Of a stretch of DNA of 64,000 bases, positions 39,727 through 53,699 are shown in pieces. Position 1 is the stretch's first letter. Every line of letters begins with the position of its first letter. This DNA is from Acanthopleura granulata. Lineage: Eukaryota; Mollusca; Polyplacophora; Chitonida; Chitonidae. Where the stretch lies: contig JABBOT010000004.1 in assembly GCA_016165875.1 (NCBI GenBank), forward strand, positions 5,525,351 through 5,589,350, in the 5' to 3' direction. The position numbers and the translations under genes were made by a program. The notes under the pieces are model-generated. The model ran no database searches. It was given only the letters and a program-made list of their open reading frames with translations, and was not told the origin of the DNA.

Positions 39727-41024
39727 TGGTGCACCTGTTTGAACAGGAGATTACTTGGAGTGTTGCTGGTGTATAGAGGAATCAACACGAGTATTACGTA
39801 ATTCACATCTTCAGTGAACCACTGCAGGTTCCCAGGTACCGATTGTTAATTACATCCCAGGCCCTACTGGGCAATGTGATGACCATTAACTTCAGAGCTG
39901 GTCATGGACAAGCTAGATCGTATCGATCGTTCCCTGCGTGCTCTAGTCTTGGCACTGACCTGTCACTGTATCCGGTAGTGACCAAGAGTAACAAAGGCTG
40001 TCAGCATGTTACAGGCGTCTCGGGGAGTACACTGTAGCTGTAGGTGCCTTACGTGTCCACGAAAGTCCCATCTAATTTGCACCACGTTTTAATGTTTGTA
40101 TTTAATGAAGGCATGTTTGAAAACAAGTTACATGAAAATGGAATAAAATTGCCTGGCACTGGGGACAGGATAGCCTAATTTAGAACAGCTGACTTTTATA
40201 TTTGATATACCGTAATAATATTTACAGGCTTACACAATACTATCACCTACGTCCGTAGAGAGAAAGTACTAGTATTGTGATTCAACGAATGATATTCGCG
40301 GCCCAGAATGAGTTTTTGAAGAAAATTTGATAAAATAAAACACTACAGAAAAGTCAAGGCTACGACGACAGTGTGGTGCTTTTCAAGTGATCACACATTA
40401 CCGGTGAACGCTGGCCTATGGTCAATTTACTTCTGTTAGGATCTTATTCCAACTCTTCATGTAGAAGTATATAAAGCAGCAACACCCACATCCCAGGAAT
40501 GCAGCGGAATTAAGTTAAAAATCAGTGATGTAATTTACGAGATGTCACTGGTTAGAAAGGTCTGAATACCATGGCGTTGATATATATATGTTATGTGTGA
40601 GTTTGGTGTAGGTCGGGAAATAAAAATCGTTTAGCTAAAACCAGATGACGTGATTCTCCACAACGTTTTTTGGACTTCTAATATACACTGTTTATGGTAT
40701 CATCAAATGGTATCATAACCCCAACTCATGTGTACTGACGAGTTACGCGGGGCCATTTGTCAACTTTCACAACGATCGCTGCTCTGGCTTTACTATGAAT
40801 GCTGAAGCGTTTTATATCATTTCGCAGAGGAAATGGCTTAACCCTGCCCTGATACAAAAACGATTCAGCGCATACCTATGGGTTAGCACAGTCCTCGTAC
40901 CTGGTATGACGTAAAACAATCCAAAAAGAAAAGAATGCAGTGATGTTAGCTGCAACTTATTACACGTCACCGCATTTTCAAAATGCTCTCTTTTCATCAT
41001 ATTAAGCTAGGTGAAAATAAATAG
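39727..41024. other. Non-coding stretch, nothing recognised
   Basis: AT-rich with short chance frames only. Confidence 0.45.
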
Positions 41025-42870
41025 ACCAGACAGATACCACACTTGGCTACACACAGCATTAGTCACACACACGGTTACAGAGTCAAAGCACAAGACATAT
41101 TTTAGTTCCCGTCGTAGTTGCAGATATGGTTTAACACCGTTCTAGTACCAGAATGGCTTAATACAGTCCTAGTACCAGCACCAGGCAGTACCAAACATGG
41201 TTTAGCACAATCCTAGTGCCAGTACAGGACATGGTTTAATACAGTCAAATCACAAGATAAGGTTTATCATGGTCTTATTATCAGGCATGGTTTAACACAG
41301 TCCAAGTACCACACATGGTTTAGAACGGTCCTACTACCAGTACAGTCAAAGCACAAGATATCTTTTAGCATGGTCCTCTTCCCTGACATGGCTCAACACG
41401 GTCCTATTAACACACATGTCTCAACACAGTAGCAGTAAAAGACATTTTTTCACACAGTCAAAGCAAAAGATATGCTTTAGCATGGCCCTAGTCCCAGACA
41501 TGGCTCAGCACGGTCCTAGTATCAGACATGGCTCAACACAGTAGCAGTAAAAGACATGGTTTAACACAGTCCAAGTACCACACATGGTTTAGAACAGTCC
41601 TACTACCAGTAAAAGACATGGTTTAACTCAGTCAAAGCACAAGATATCCTTTAGCTTGGTCTTATTCCCAGACATGGCTCAACACGGTCCTATTAACAGA
41701 CATGCCTCAACACAGTAGCAATAAAAGACATGATTTAACACAGTCAAAGCACAAGATATGCTTTAGCATGGCCCTAGTCCCAGACATGGCCCAGTACACA
41801 GTTTGTAGTACGACACATACCTTAGTACAGTCCTAGTACCCGTCAAGGCTCCATACAATCCCAGTACCAGACATGGCTTCCTCTGTCCTTGTACCAGACA
41901 TGGTTTTAGCACAGTCCCAGTTCCACAAATGGCTTTTCAGTTTTAGTACCTGACATGGCTCAGCATGGTTCTAGTACCAGTCATGGTTTACCACAGTCCT
42001 AGCACCAGATACATTTATGGCTTACCATAATCGTAGCACCAGACATGCCTCAGTATGGTCCTAACACCAGACATGGCTTACCACGTTCCTAGTACCAGAC
42101 ATGGCTTACTGCAGTAACACCAGAAATACACGCAGGTTATGACAGTCCTGGTTCCAGAGGTGGCACAGCACACTCCTAGTACAAGTACCAGACACTGATT
42201 AGTAGTCCAGGTACAGTCCTAAACCAGACAGCTTACCACAGTCCTTACCAAAGTGCCAGGCATGCTTTTCCAGAGTCCAAGCAAAGTCCTAGTATCATGC
42301 AAGGTTTACCACATTCCCAGCACAAGACATGCCTTACCATAGTCACATGACTTACTACAGTTCTAGTGTTAGACATGACTTACCACAGTTCTAGTGTTAG
42401 ACATGACACATGACTTATAACAGTTCTAGTGTTAGACATGACTTACCACATTTCTAGTGTTAGACATGACTTACCAAAGTTCTAGTACTAGACATGGCTT
42501 ACCACAGTTCTAGTGTTAGACATGGCTTACCACAGTTCTAGTGTTAGACATGGCTTACCACAGTTCTAGTGTTAGACATAGCTTACCATAGTTCTAGTGA
42601 TGGACATGGCTTACAACTGTTATGGTGTTAGACATATATCTTATCACACTTGTAGCACAGTTCTAGTCCCAAACATGGCTTATCACATTCTAATGTGGTT
42701 TACCAATCCTAGCACTGTCCTGGCTTATCAGAGTCTAAACACAGTGCTATAACCATCATGGTCTAGCACAGTCCTAGTACCAGACATGGTCTACCACAGT
42801 CCTAGCACAGTTCTGGTATCAGACATGGCTTATAACAGTCTAAACACGGTGCTATTACCACACATGGTAT
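41025..42870 (+). repeat. 28-bp minisatellite, about 1.8 kb, with higher-order structure
   Basis: Degenerate tandem copies of a 28-base unit near ACATGG-CTTACCACAGT-CCTAGTACCAG. In the left third, a variant (AGTCAAAGCACAAGATA) recurs near 41243, 41347, 41457, 41632 and 41743. The spacings are about 104-112 and once 175 bases, close to 4 and 6 units, which suggests higher-order repeats. From about 42355 to 42640 the units become nearly identical (GTTCTAGTGTTAGACATG), a recently homogenised block. The period is not a multiple of three and there is no open frame, so it is non-coding. Confidence 0.92.
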
Positions 42871-45800
42871 TGCGGAGGTCAGTTTCATGACGCATACTTG
42901 GACTAAGTAAGCCTTAACTACCATGGCAACATATGTTTTACAGACTTGGAGATCACTTAGCTAAGTTGTTGCCTAACATAAAGTATGCTTCATAAAACCG
43001 GCACCATGATCTCTTTCATCATTAGGTCTTGAAACTGCGGTTTTACATGTCCCAGTATGGAATTCGCTGCCTATCTGTGTTCCACAGACACCTACAGCAT
43101 GAACTGGCATGGAGCCAAGTGCTCACTGTGCACGGGTTTAGAAGGCTGTTGTCTTGTGCGGATGAACGTTCAGTTGTCTTGAGTTCATTGCCTTATGTAA
43201 TAGTTTGGATGTGTTGTTCACAAGGTGGACAAAGGACAAAGAAATACATGGTACATGTAGATTCACACAGGAGATGAAGAGATTTCTTCAGCTGTTCACT
43301 GTTCAATGGTATTTAGCTCAAAGAGAAGCATCCTTTTCTTTCTCACGAAAAATACAGAATACATTTCTTTACTATTATAATACACTGATTTAATTTCTAA
43401 ATATGTTTCTTTCATTCCTTTATACACCTCACTTGGCACTAGGAGTCTCGTCCCTCTTGAAACCACAGGTGCATGGTAAGGTCTTTTGAGGAAATGAGTC
43501 ACGTCCAATTAGCATGTGAAATACAGATAGACCTATCGATCACAGAATGGACGAGGGGTGAAACGTATTGTTCTGTCATTTTTGTACGAAAAAATGCAAA
43601 ATGTGTTTAAAAAAATTTAATTAATAATGCGCAATAATAATAAGTCCCATCTGATCATAAACAAAACGTACACTGTTTAACAGTAGTTTTGTTTAAAACT
43701 AGAGACAGGTACAGTTTCTGGACATTGACAAGAGGCCGGATTTCTACGGTAACGTGTGGCCATTTGCCAAGTTCCAAAGTCTCGTTGCTGATCTGGTTTT
43801 AGTCTCTGTGCTGTAGAAATTTAAACTGAGAATTTTGCCACGTTTAGCTGTGCGACAGACAGCGCTGCTTGCTGGACAATGCATGATATCATGACTAGCG
43901 CAACTTCGGTGGGTGAATTAACTTCTTTGCATTATCAAGCACCTGTACTGATTGTTCCTCACAGGACCATCCTGAAAACTGCTGTCAAAGGCAGAACGCG
44001 ACATGTTTGTAAAAAAGAAAGGATACAGTTTCATACAAAGGAACATTCGCGTAAAGGGAGGCAACCATGTTGAAAGTCAGCAGACAAGGCTTACTATTCG
44101 CGCGGTGGCCTCTCATTTCGAACGCGTTACTAGACTCTTCCTACTGCAGGGCACACATTGATACCGTAACTCTACTTGCACAGTATCGTGATCAAAGAGT
44201 TTACTACGTGATATCACTTCCCGTGGCGGCGGGTTTACGCCAGAATGGTGCGGTGCCCTGGTTTCCACACAGAAGCAGAAGATGTTCTTAATATCTGTAT
44301 CACAGCTGTATACACGAGACTTCTGATAAATGTTTGGTAACGATTCCCCTTGGCGCTGTGCTAAAATCATACCCAAGTAGCCGTAATATAAAATTAGATT
44401 AAGGTACACTACCACAATGGCATAGATTTCATGGACGAGAAATGTATAACATGACATAACACCATCGATGTGTGTATGTTGGCAATTATCATTTTAACAT
44501 GACACATCAATAACTATTTCTCTGAAATGTGAAAGATTAAACCCCGATGAACAATTTGGATGGATCTACATGCATGTAAGGATAGAATCATTTCAAACAA
44601 ACGTTGCCTGCCTGTCTATACGACGGCAACACCGCTTATTTCCGTATGTGATAACAATATCGATCACTTTGCACTGAGTACATAATGCTGGGGTTGCAGC
44701 TGCCAATCAAACTCAGCATACGTTGACATGTGCCAACATGACAGATGTGTAGAGTTATTAATAATACTGGTAATTGTTAGGTTTTGTAATTTGTTATGGA
44801 TAAATCTTACATGACAGTTTGTAGATATTGAAATAAATGCAGGATTATAGTAAATAAGTTCTGTGAAATAAAATTACACCCTTTATCATTTTTCAAAGAC
44901 AAGTCAGCAAGCGGAATTGAATATTTTAGGGCTAACCTCTCACTAGAAGAATCTGAATTAATTAATTGTCATGCAATAGTGTGTAAGAGGACGCTAGTTG
45001 AAATTGTCTCATACAACGTTACGATTTACGATTAGGTCGGTAGGACAAATCACACCGTACATATATAAAGTTTCTCTACTTTTACTGCAAGATATTTTGT
45101 TACTGTTGTCACCTGACAAAATCTCAGTTACTCAGTCTGAGATATATTTCCAGTATAAATGCGAAATGTAGTTTCTTAACGTAAATTTTCCTAAAAAATG
45201 ACAGAACTGGCATATGGTCAACGAAATTGTAGGATAACATGCAAATCAGACTGACTTCGTCTCACATGAAGTTTACAACGAAATAGTCCCGATTGAGATA
45301 ACTAACTTACAGTAGGCATACAATTTACGACCACACTTGCCACACTAATATGGACGAACAAAATCTTAATCAGTTTAACATCACGTACAGTATATGTATC
45401 TTGCACATAGGTGTCTTTACACAGCCAATGGGTGTTCAGTTGTCGCTGTTCGATATTGACGTTCACTTAGTCATACACAGTAAAACAGTCCAGCAAACCA
45501 TATCGTAGTCCTACATGTAGAGGGACAATAATAGGTGAAGCAAAAGCTTCTTCACATGTACATACTGTATTTGCGCTGTGTCATTTCAGACATATATAAC
45601 GCCAGCAGTAAGTGGTTGTTTCCCAGAACACATTTCCTTGCTAAACAGGAAATTTGCCTTTCCACCCCACGCGACTGCTGTTTTGGCCTGATCAACATGT
45701 TGGGATTGTAGATAGACAGACATAGTGGTGATGGTCAAGCACATTTTCATTCTCATCGTCTTACACGTTGTATGATGAGATTTCACCCCTGGACCACTGG

Positions 45801-47748
45801 TCTCTGTAAAGCAACAGACTTAATTTTTGAGCTAACCTTTGATACAACTTTCAGTTTAAGGTCCAGTAAGCAAAACTGACTAAATGTATGCCAAGTTACA
45901 CTTAAACCTCACACCTAAAAACACATGGTAGAAAATATACTTTCAGAGGGACTTGACAGGCCTAAGTCTTTAATGAATGATTCGCTAGAATCCATTAAAC
46001 ATGTACATGGAAGTTAATTATTTATGACAAATATCGTCAAAATATGAATGAGAAGAGTCCGCCAAGATGAAATGAGATAGCTTGTCTCGTTGATACAGTC
46101 TTCAAGGTCTTATTTACAGAAACATATAGGCTTACGCCAAGGCTACAGACAGCTTCTTAATTCAATTCAACTTGAACCAAACTCACGGTGTTAATTTAAT
46201 TCAATGTCAGAAATGTCAAATAAATATTAATTATCTTGCCTATTTGAAGAAGAACTGAAGAGTCTTAGTTTCAAAAAGTTATACTTACAACTATATTGCA
46301 TTTCATATATTTACAACATAAACAATTGAAAATGTAAGTGAAGAAGTGCACACTGGAGTTAATTTGTTACACAAATAACATACAAAACATCGCCCAATAT
46401 GGGATGTCTAACGTATCCGAACAAAAGCTTACGTGCCTTACGTAGACCATGCAACACACACATACCACTTTGATCCAAAACACTTACATACAGTCGAAAT
46501 AAAACTAACTATTATGGCACACGGCATTTCAGATAACTAGATTACTGTTTTAACTTCCTTACTTAATTAATTAAGTATATCTATATCTCCCCCCCTCCCC
46601 AGCCAGAAAAATCACGACTGTTTATATCTGCTTATTTTGAGGAACACTCCATAATATGACAGTAAAAATACCAATTTAACATGGTTAGCAGTTTGAGTAC
46701 GTCACCTGTAATGTGTTCAGATGGATAAGAACGCATGACTGATTATATACTAGTTTCATATGTGCACTTAGTTTTTAGTAACCTGTACATTTTGTCGAAG
46801 GTTTGGACAAGGTCCATTTAAATACCAGGGCCTATAACACATTGGCTTCATATACAGGATATATGAGATGAGTAGACGCAGTTTAATTCATAAACATACA
46901 CCTACCACTGTTGAAAGTTGACGACAAATCTCAGCTGAAGGTATGTATATCTTTGTACCGGAGCGCGCGTGACCATTAGACAGACACGCTCTTAAGCACA
47001 ATATGCCGTATATATATTTTGATATTGACCTCCAGCTGTTTAGCATCCGCGTGCATCGTCCTGGTAACCATCTGAATCGATTTGTTGGGAGAGAACTATG
47101 GAGGATCAGAGTCTGTAAGCCGATGTACGCTATGCAGCAAGGAACCATCACAGGAGAGATAGGTAGTTGACCCGCGGACACGGAGTGAGGGTGGAGGGAG
47201 TAAGGAGACAGAGGAAATACTGACCGGTTCTCTATCTGCAATGTTAAAGACTGAACTGTTGACACGACACAGCACCGCCATTTTGAATAGCAAATGACAT
47301 CAGTGAGATGGCACGGGGCTGATCGAGTATCTATGGCAAATCGTTTACAAGCCTACCCGGCTTAGACCCGACTCCAGCCAGCTGCAACCTTCGGTGCAAG
47401 GGGAGCAGACGAGTGTATCAGGTCTGACCGACCGCGTTAAAACACGCCATCGATAACCCCCCAAGACATAATGACAGTACATACATGCTGTGTACATCAA
47501 CTCATGTCGATAATAATCACAGAAATTGTCATCTGAAATCACTAAGCCCTCCAAATTAAACATCTCAATCGTGAGTTAATGCCAGTGTTTATTGTCTATT
47601 TTCAGTACATACATATACATATATATATATAGCAGCACTACATTTTAAACCACATACAGGTAGGTCATGTTGCTAAAATCACGTATTTTAGTTGTTATTC
47701 GGTGACACGTATACCCTTTGTTTTCGTTTGATATCATTCCAATCAGTC

Positions 47749-47780
47749 AAAAAAAAAAGCCCCCCCCCCAAAAAAAACAA
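47749..47780. repeat. A/C homopolymer block
   Basis: A run of A, then GCCCCCCCCCC, then a second run of A. Low complexity only; exact lengths are unreliable in any assembly. Confidence 0.75.
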
Positions 47781-48185
47781 TATAATCTGACCCGATCATT
47801 AACTTAAATGCATGTCAGGGTCTGAAGCTACCGAGGTTCACTCAACGGTACCGATCATGATCAGCTGTGGAGAACATACCTAATTAGCATAAGCGTGTCG
47901 ACTTACCGGGGAACATGTGATTTCGCGAGAGCGGCGCGTGGAGGTGTTGTAAATCATCATGTGTGTAACAATGCGATGTAGCCAAACATGATGTTCAAAC
48001 ACACTTATTTATTATGACATAACATTCTACGCTGAATGGATAGCACAGAGATCAATACCAAAGACATCCTAAAATCTGCAACATGTAACTGCAACTGACA
48101 CAGTGAAACTAGACACTTTATCATGGGCAGGTGCACATGCATATACATTTATTATTATAAGGGGTAAACATTCGAACAGATAAGT

Positions 48186-48187
<2 letters not shown>

Positions 48188-48226
<39 letters not shown>
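48188..48226. repeat. (AT)n microsatellite
   Basis: About 19 uninterrupted AT dinucleotides ending in ACACATG. Confidence 0.95.
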
Positions 48227-48231
<5 letters not shown>

Positions 48232-51200
48232 GTCGTATACAAGAATAAAAGCCAGTTTTACTGGGTTATGTATATGTATCCTGCTTATGGGTATATGTTG
48301 TACAAAACGTGGAGTTATATGTGTACGAAATTTAGATAGCACGAGTGCGCAATTGTGTATGTGTGCCTACCCATGTTCGTCATGTGTTTTCCAATGGGAA
48401 TAATATTGCACAGTGCATAATGGTTTAACCTCGGGTTTATCCCCAGCCGTGGCACTCCGATCTGACATCAGTCGCTGGCTGGTAATGGAGTAGCGTCGCG
48501 TTTGTTGGTGGCAGGGTATGCCTGGCTTGACAGGTCTTTCTCAGTGCCAGAAAGGAATAGCGCTTTTAATTTATAATGAGCCTTGGTACCCAAAAATCTA
48601 ACGCCCGTATGATGAGCAAGGGCCACTCGAATACTGACCCCAGAGTGAGGGAATGAGCGTCATTATTCGTAGTAGGTACGTTTAGTGATGGACTCAACAG
48701 TAAGGCCTACATGAAACCTTTACAATAAGGATTGTAATGTAAAGCAAAAACTCACCTAGAAATGAGAAGGCAGTATCCGTGTTGCGACTATCCTACTGAG
48801 TTTAAATCCAATCTCATTTTGGCACATGTAGATCCAAGCCAAACATAAATCCAGCTAGAATAGGCAAGGGTCTCGCAAAGGAGGCCCGACTATTCACAGT
48901 CTCCCTTATCAAGCCGATTTCACCATACGACTAGAAACAGCCATCGATCTCGTGAAGCTGTGAGACCATCGGCCCTGAATAAATCATCAGCCAGACTGCG
49001 AAAACGAGGCTGTAGCCGCAGCCGGTACCAGCGGCGCAGACTCCCATGCACTGCTGATGTGCGGAGCTCTTTACTGTACACATACACCCTGCACCCGCAT
49101 CTGCTGGCCTCCTCGCACCCAGTGGTTAACACAGCAGGGCTGTGATTTAGTCGTCAGGCGGACTAGGGGCGGTTACAATCTGCAACGGCGAGGCTGAGAG
49201 TCAGTACCGCTGCTCCGCCCAGGCATACGGTTATCCAGGCCACCTATACACTCGTGTCCTGTATGACATCTAATGTTACAACAACATGACAGGGTCCGCC
49301 GATCAAAATATATCGGATTTCATCACTTCACTCTACTGTTCAGGCTGCTTCATCTACTACTGAACTTCACCGCTCATTGCATCCCAAGCATAGCTACAAA
49401 CCGGACACAGTCTGCATTTTAAATCTCAAGTTACTCATATATGCCCAGTTGTCAAATGCGACCAACTCAATCTACACATACATTAAATTTGACACTGCAT
49501 ATACCAGTATATACCAGAGCTGTGAACCTATAAACTTTCGAGATGCAGGATACGCTTGTGTGATATAGCATATAGGCATGGGGCTGAATTAAAACATGGT
49601 TTAGAATGTCTTTTTGCCCTACCCATGTATTTCTCTCTGCTGACTCGTCCAGCATGTGGCTTTCATAAGATAGCTTTTTATTCCTTAAGCTTGTTATGTG
49701 TAAGCTACGTGTACAGCATTTAACTTGTCCATTTAATTGTAATAAGATTTCCCTCCAGTTCTGAAGGGGTACACAACAGTAACTAAACATCCTGCAATTG
49801 AACGATGTATAAGGATAACAAAAATTCATAATGCCATGGGTATGTAGAATGACTGATCATTCATTCATTTTATTACTCTGTTCATTTCACTGTTTTCCGT
49901 GCAGTTCTCCTCGGTAACCTGTCACTGGAGTTTGACATATTTGTAAACTGATCTTGCAATTATTGGCCCGGAACGCCCAGTTTGGATGACGAATGTCGAT
50001 TTCGACGCCTAGGCACATACTTTCTTACGCAAATCAAGAAAACATGTTTGCTTAGTTAAACATATGGAGGACATTATTGTTAATTATCAGAATTATTAAT
50101 TGGGGAAGTGGGTGAAGTGAAGCCCATAATTATATCCTAGCCACGGTGCCTCCGCATAATAAAACATCAGTGAGTAACATTAGCTGCCATGGAAATCAGA
50201 AACTTGGATGAAATGTCTCCATTTGAAAAAGAATGTAGTAGTTTAACACTTTCAAAATTTGAAGATTTCACATTATATGACTAGTACATATGTTCTACTC
50301 GTCTACCCCACAAACACATTTCACTATCTCATTGGTTGTATACATGGATATGCATATCAAAACAAGATTAAAGTTCTTATGTTGGCCTGAATGGCATCTT
50401 TTTAACAAATGCTGTTCGCTGAATGAATATCAACTGCCATATCTCAAATTTGAAAATGCAACCTGAAGCGACGTATGGCCTCTATGTGGCTTGTTCACGT
50501 TGTCTATGAATCACCATTACTGATACTGCGTTGTCATGGGAACCAGGAAAGTGTTGCGCGTGAGCCCATTTAAACAGGAATGCAGTTTAACACAAAATAA
50601 ATGCGCGTGTAAATTCTGAAAAATCTATCTCAAGCAGCCTTTTACTGTTGTCTGTGAATAATAATTTAAAATGCTCATGTAGTGAGGAAACACACATTTC
50701 ACTGAAGGATATCGCTTTAAATTTGGCTTACGTAGTTCTACAGACAGACCGTGGGACGTACGGACATCGTAACGACATACAGATGATATGCATGGGGACC
50801 GAGACACATTGTATTATTTTTCGTTTAAACCTCCGCACATAAGCAACCAACGGAGCCACATGGCCTACACTCAGGGATATGCTAACTACATCATTAAGCT
50901 AATTATATGTGCCTAAAGAGGGATTATATCGAAGAAGCCATCTATATCTCGTTTAATTGCAAGTACCCCCTGATCAGATGTTGCAACTAAACACACACTG
51001 GGGTAAATTAACATCAGCTTTTTAATTCCGAACTTTTTTGGTCTAAAATGTTTGTAGAGAACAAAAAAGCTGTTTCAAAATGTACATTGGTTGGGTTTAA
51101 TATATATGTTACCATAACCGAATTCATAAAGAAAACACTTTTTTTTTCTTTAACTTTCAATATATTACATTCATATCATTTCTGATTTTATGACCGGGAT

Positions 51201-51700
51201 ATACGTTTCTAAAATCCCTAACTTTTCATGTTCGAGTTTACCTTACCTGTTGTATTCCTTTGTGTGTATTACAAGCTTTATTGTATTGCTACCTAAAGCT
51301 ATATGCTTACAACTGCAGCATAAAACGTGCCGCTGGTTGTATCGTGTTGCTTTCTGACGCGGTGTGAGTTAAGCATGAAAACCTCTATATGATTTATCGA
51401 ATATTATTTTTAGCTATCCCTGCAAGAATGATGTTAATTTAGATTTGATAGTGGTATCCATACAGTCCTTTAAACATGTAACATTAAAATGTTCCCAAGC
51501 TTTCCCTACTCAGGTTTCTTTCGTGAGTCAATGGTATTTCTAGAGAGATAACAGCCATCATCTTCATGTTCAGATCTACTGACTCATGGATTTCTAATTG
51601 ACTAGTTTGTTAGTACTGCATGTATAGTCAACGTGATTAATGCATAGAAGACGTTAAAGACATAAAGCTAACAATTTGTCGTTCTGAAGTAATTTTTTTA

Positions 51701-51912
51701 AAAAAATTTAATTTATTAAATTGGTGTTTATCGCCGTGCTCAGGAATTTTCCCCATAATTGACGGTGCTCATTTACATGTTTTAAGGTACCAGAGAGCCT
51801 GAAGTAAACCTCTAACCATATCTGGTACATGAGGAGCCTATTGCCGCAGCAGAGGACTGAATTCAAACTTGCGAACTCATGTAACGATCTAGCGTTTTAA
51901 CGATCTGGACCC
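51701..51912 (-). mobile_element. SINE (head type B), 5'-truncated and diverged
   Basis: On the minus strand: GCAAGTTTGAATTCAGTCC (worn B box), then CTCTGCTGCGGCAATAGG, a body with GAGGTTTACTTCAGGCTCTC, and the 3' end CCTGAGCACGGCGATAAACA followed by CCAATTTAATAAATT. The 3' end aligns with the main family while head and body differ. Only scraps of an A-box side are left (GATCGTTAAAACGCTAGATC). No clear target-site duplication was found. Confidence 0.7.
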
Positions 51913-52204
51913 ACTTGCACAAAATTTCGTAAATCATTTTCTCGTAACTTTTCTGCTAAATCACGTGCCCTTAGGACACTATAACCTAGACAACGTCTCT
52001 TACGTGAAAAGCTACGAAAAAAGTGACTTTCGAAGTTTTATGAAAGTGACATCTGAGGGCAGAGAGGCCCGTCATTTACTAACCATTTTGTTTTTAAGTG
52101 TATTCACCATCATGTACACTCTACAAACTTCCATATCCATGTGCGATTAATCTCTTGTGAAGCTTTTGTAACTACAGATATACCAAGGCCATGTTACTGC
52201 GGCA

Positions 52205-52535
52205 GGATAAGATCCATACTTAGAGGGTCCGCCTTGAGGCCGGGAAATCCGGGATCAATTCCGGGTCGGGTCATACCAAAGACTTTAAAAGTGGTACTTG
52301 TTCCTGCCCTGGTGCTCAACATTGAGAGGTTACAGCAAGGTAACAGGGCTGGTCGACCTGGTGTTAAAATAGTTTGACTGGGTGGGGTCTCATGGCATGA
52401 TGTTCCAGTGATGGCTGCACTTTGGACTTCCACAAGAAGACACAGTATACATACTAAAGACTCCTCGTCGTCATATCACTCAAAAAATGTTGAATAATAC
52501 GTAAAACCCAGTCATACATTCATACATACATACAA
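52205..52535 (+). mobile_element. SINE (head type C) with CATA-rich tail
   Basis: The tRNA-like head holds AGAGGGTCCGCCTTGAGG and the B box GGGATCAATTCC (52251-52262). It is followed by GGGTCGGGTCATACCAAAG, TTGAGAGGTTACAGCAAGG, GACTGGGTGGGGTCTCATGG and TCGTCGTCATATCACTC. The 3' end is TGTTGAATAATACGTAAAAC followed by CCAGTCATACATTCATACATA. I recall this head and body from bivalve and gastropod genomes, without a database check. The A box is weak and no duplication could be delimited. Confidence 0.8.
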
Positions 52536-53699
52536 ATTGTCTCGTATCCACCACAGTAGGCCTATATATAATACTGTGTACAAAGATGCTCTCTCTTCTG
52601 GCAGCCATTGTACAGTTACACGAATACCTAACGGTGAAAACCTGACCATATCAATTGTCCTAGTGTACACTGTATTAACTATTGCACAAGAAAATTTGCT
52701 AGGAATATCTAAATATTTACTGGCTTTATATATGGGATATCCCATGGAATTTACGGAGAAACACAAAAGCCAGTGGCCGTTCAAGCCGTTCAATAAATAA
52801 ATGAATAAACATAAGAAAGTCTTAAAAAATAAGAACGAGCATTGCAACAAAGTATATCGAAAAATTGATCTAGTTCTAATATTTCACATTCTGTTCGCCA
52901 GAGACCACCCATATATGAATCAGGTCAAATGATGACCGACGAATTTTCCACCAATTTCCCTTTGGTTTGCCAACTACTGGTTGAATCAGCATAATTACAA
53001 AGGAAATTATTAATTGGCGTGGTTTGGAATAGTCCAGATTTTAGACAGGAGCATCTTGTAACATGGCCTCCTTGAAGCACCTTTTCTTTTATTCAGCACC
53101 AACGTTTTTGTCCGTCAGTATGTGTTTAAATTGAGGTGTACTTCACTTATTTTACCTAGAATGAGTACTAACAGAAACGCCGTTGGTATGAAATGTTACT
53201 TGATAAGGTATTGATAAAGTGAGTGGAACAATTAGTTGCACTGATGTGGTGCTAATGGCGGCCTGAAAGGCACAAAAATGCTTGTAATAACAGAGGTTAT
53301 ACCATTAGTAAAGCAGAAACTTATAATGCAACCATACACCGTAGTGAAGGGGAGTGTGGTGCTTTTGTATGCTTGATGAGTGGATCTGCGGTCTTTCCTA
53401 GCTTACGGAGAGAATGTTACTTTGATGTCGGCATTAGAACCACCGGCGGATACGAACATGCACGTTCGTGAACTCTGTATAATGTGATGATGCCTAGAGT
53501 TATACTTTACGGTAATAACAACACAATCGCTTGTACTTGCTTGCAGGTTATTGACATATTTTACCGTGATGATGGTTACAAAGTTACATGTAAATATTGG
53601 CTGAAACCGTGGAAGCAGTTGTTTGTATGTTAGTGACACATTTTACTGTGATGATCACGAGAGAGGTACCTTTGGGATAGTGGAACCATTAGCCACTGT
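52536..53699. other. Non-coding stretch, nothing recognised
   Basis: Short frames only, the largest 112 residues at 52512-52850 minus, partly in the SINE tail. From about 53340 there are hints (GTGTGGTGCTTTTGTATG) of the tandem unit that follows. Confidence 0.4.

Larger units (their letters stand above)
42871..51700. other. 8.8-kb stretch without recognisable genes
   Basis: No gene was recognised. GC-richer patches at about 46900-47480 and 48880-49280 hold open frames (125 residues at 46888-47265 minus; 61-70 residues at 48920-49145) with no known family. Low-complexity items are the (AT)n run at 48188-48226, an A9-10/C10/A8 tract near 47749-47780, and a palindrome ACTTAATTAATTAAGT near 46560. 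Confidence 0.4.

Noticed and set aside
41025..42870. CRISPR-like array
   Set aside because: The 28-bp repeats are contiguous, without unique spacers, and the sequence is eukaryotic; it is a minisatellite.
46888..47293. 125- and 65-residue minus-strand frames in a GC-richer patch
   Set aside because: Could be a leader exon or promoter of an unseen gene, but there is no family resemblance and no supporting signal.
52141..52433. Frames of 78 and 79 residues on both strands
   Set aside because: They are translations of the type C SINE head and body.
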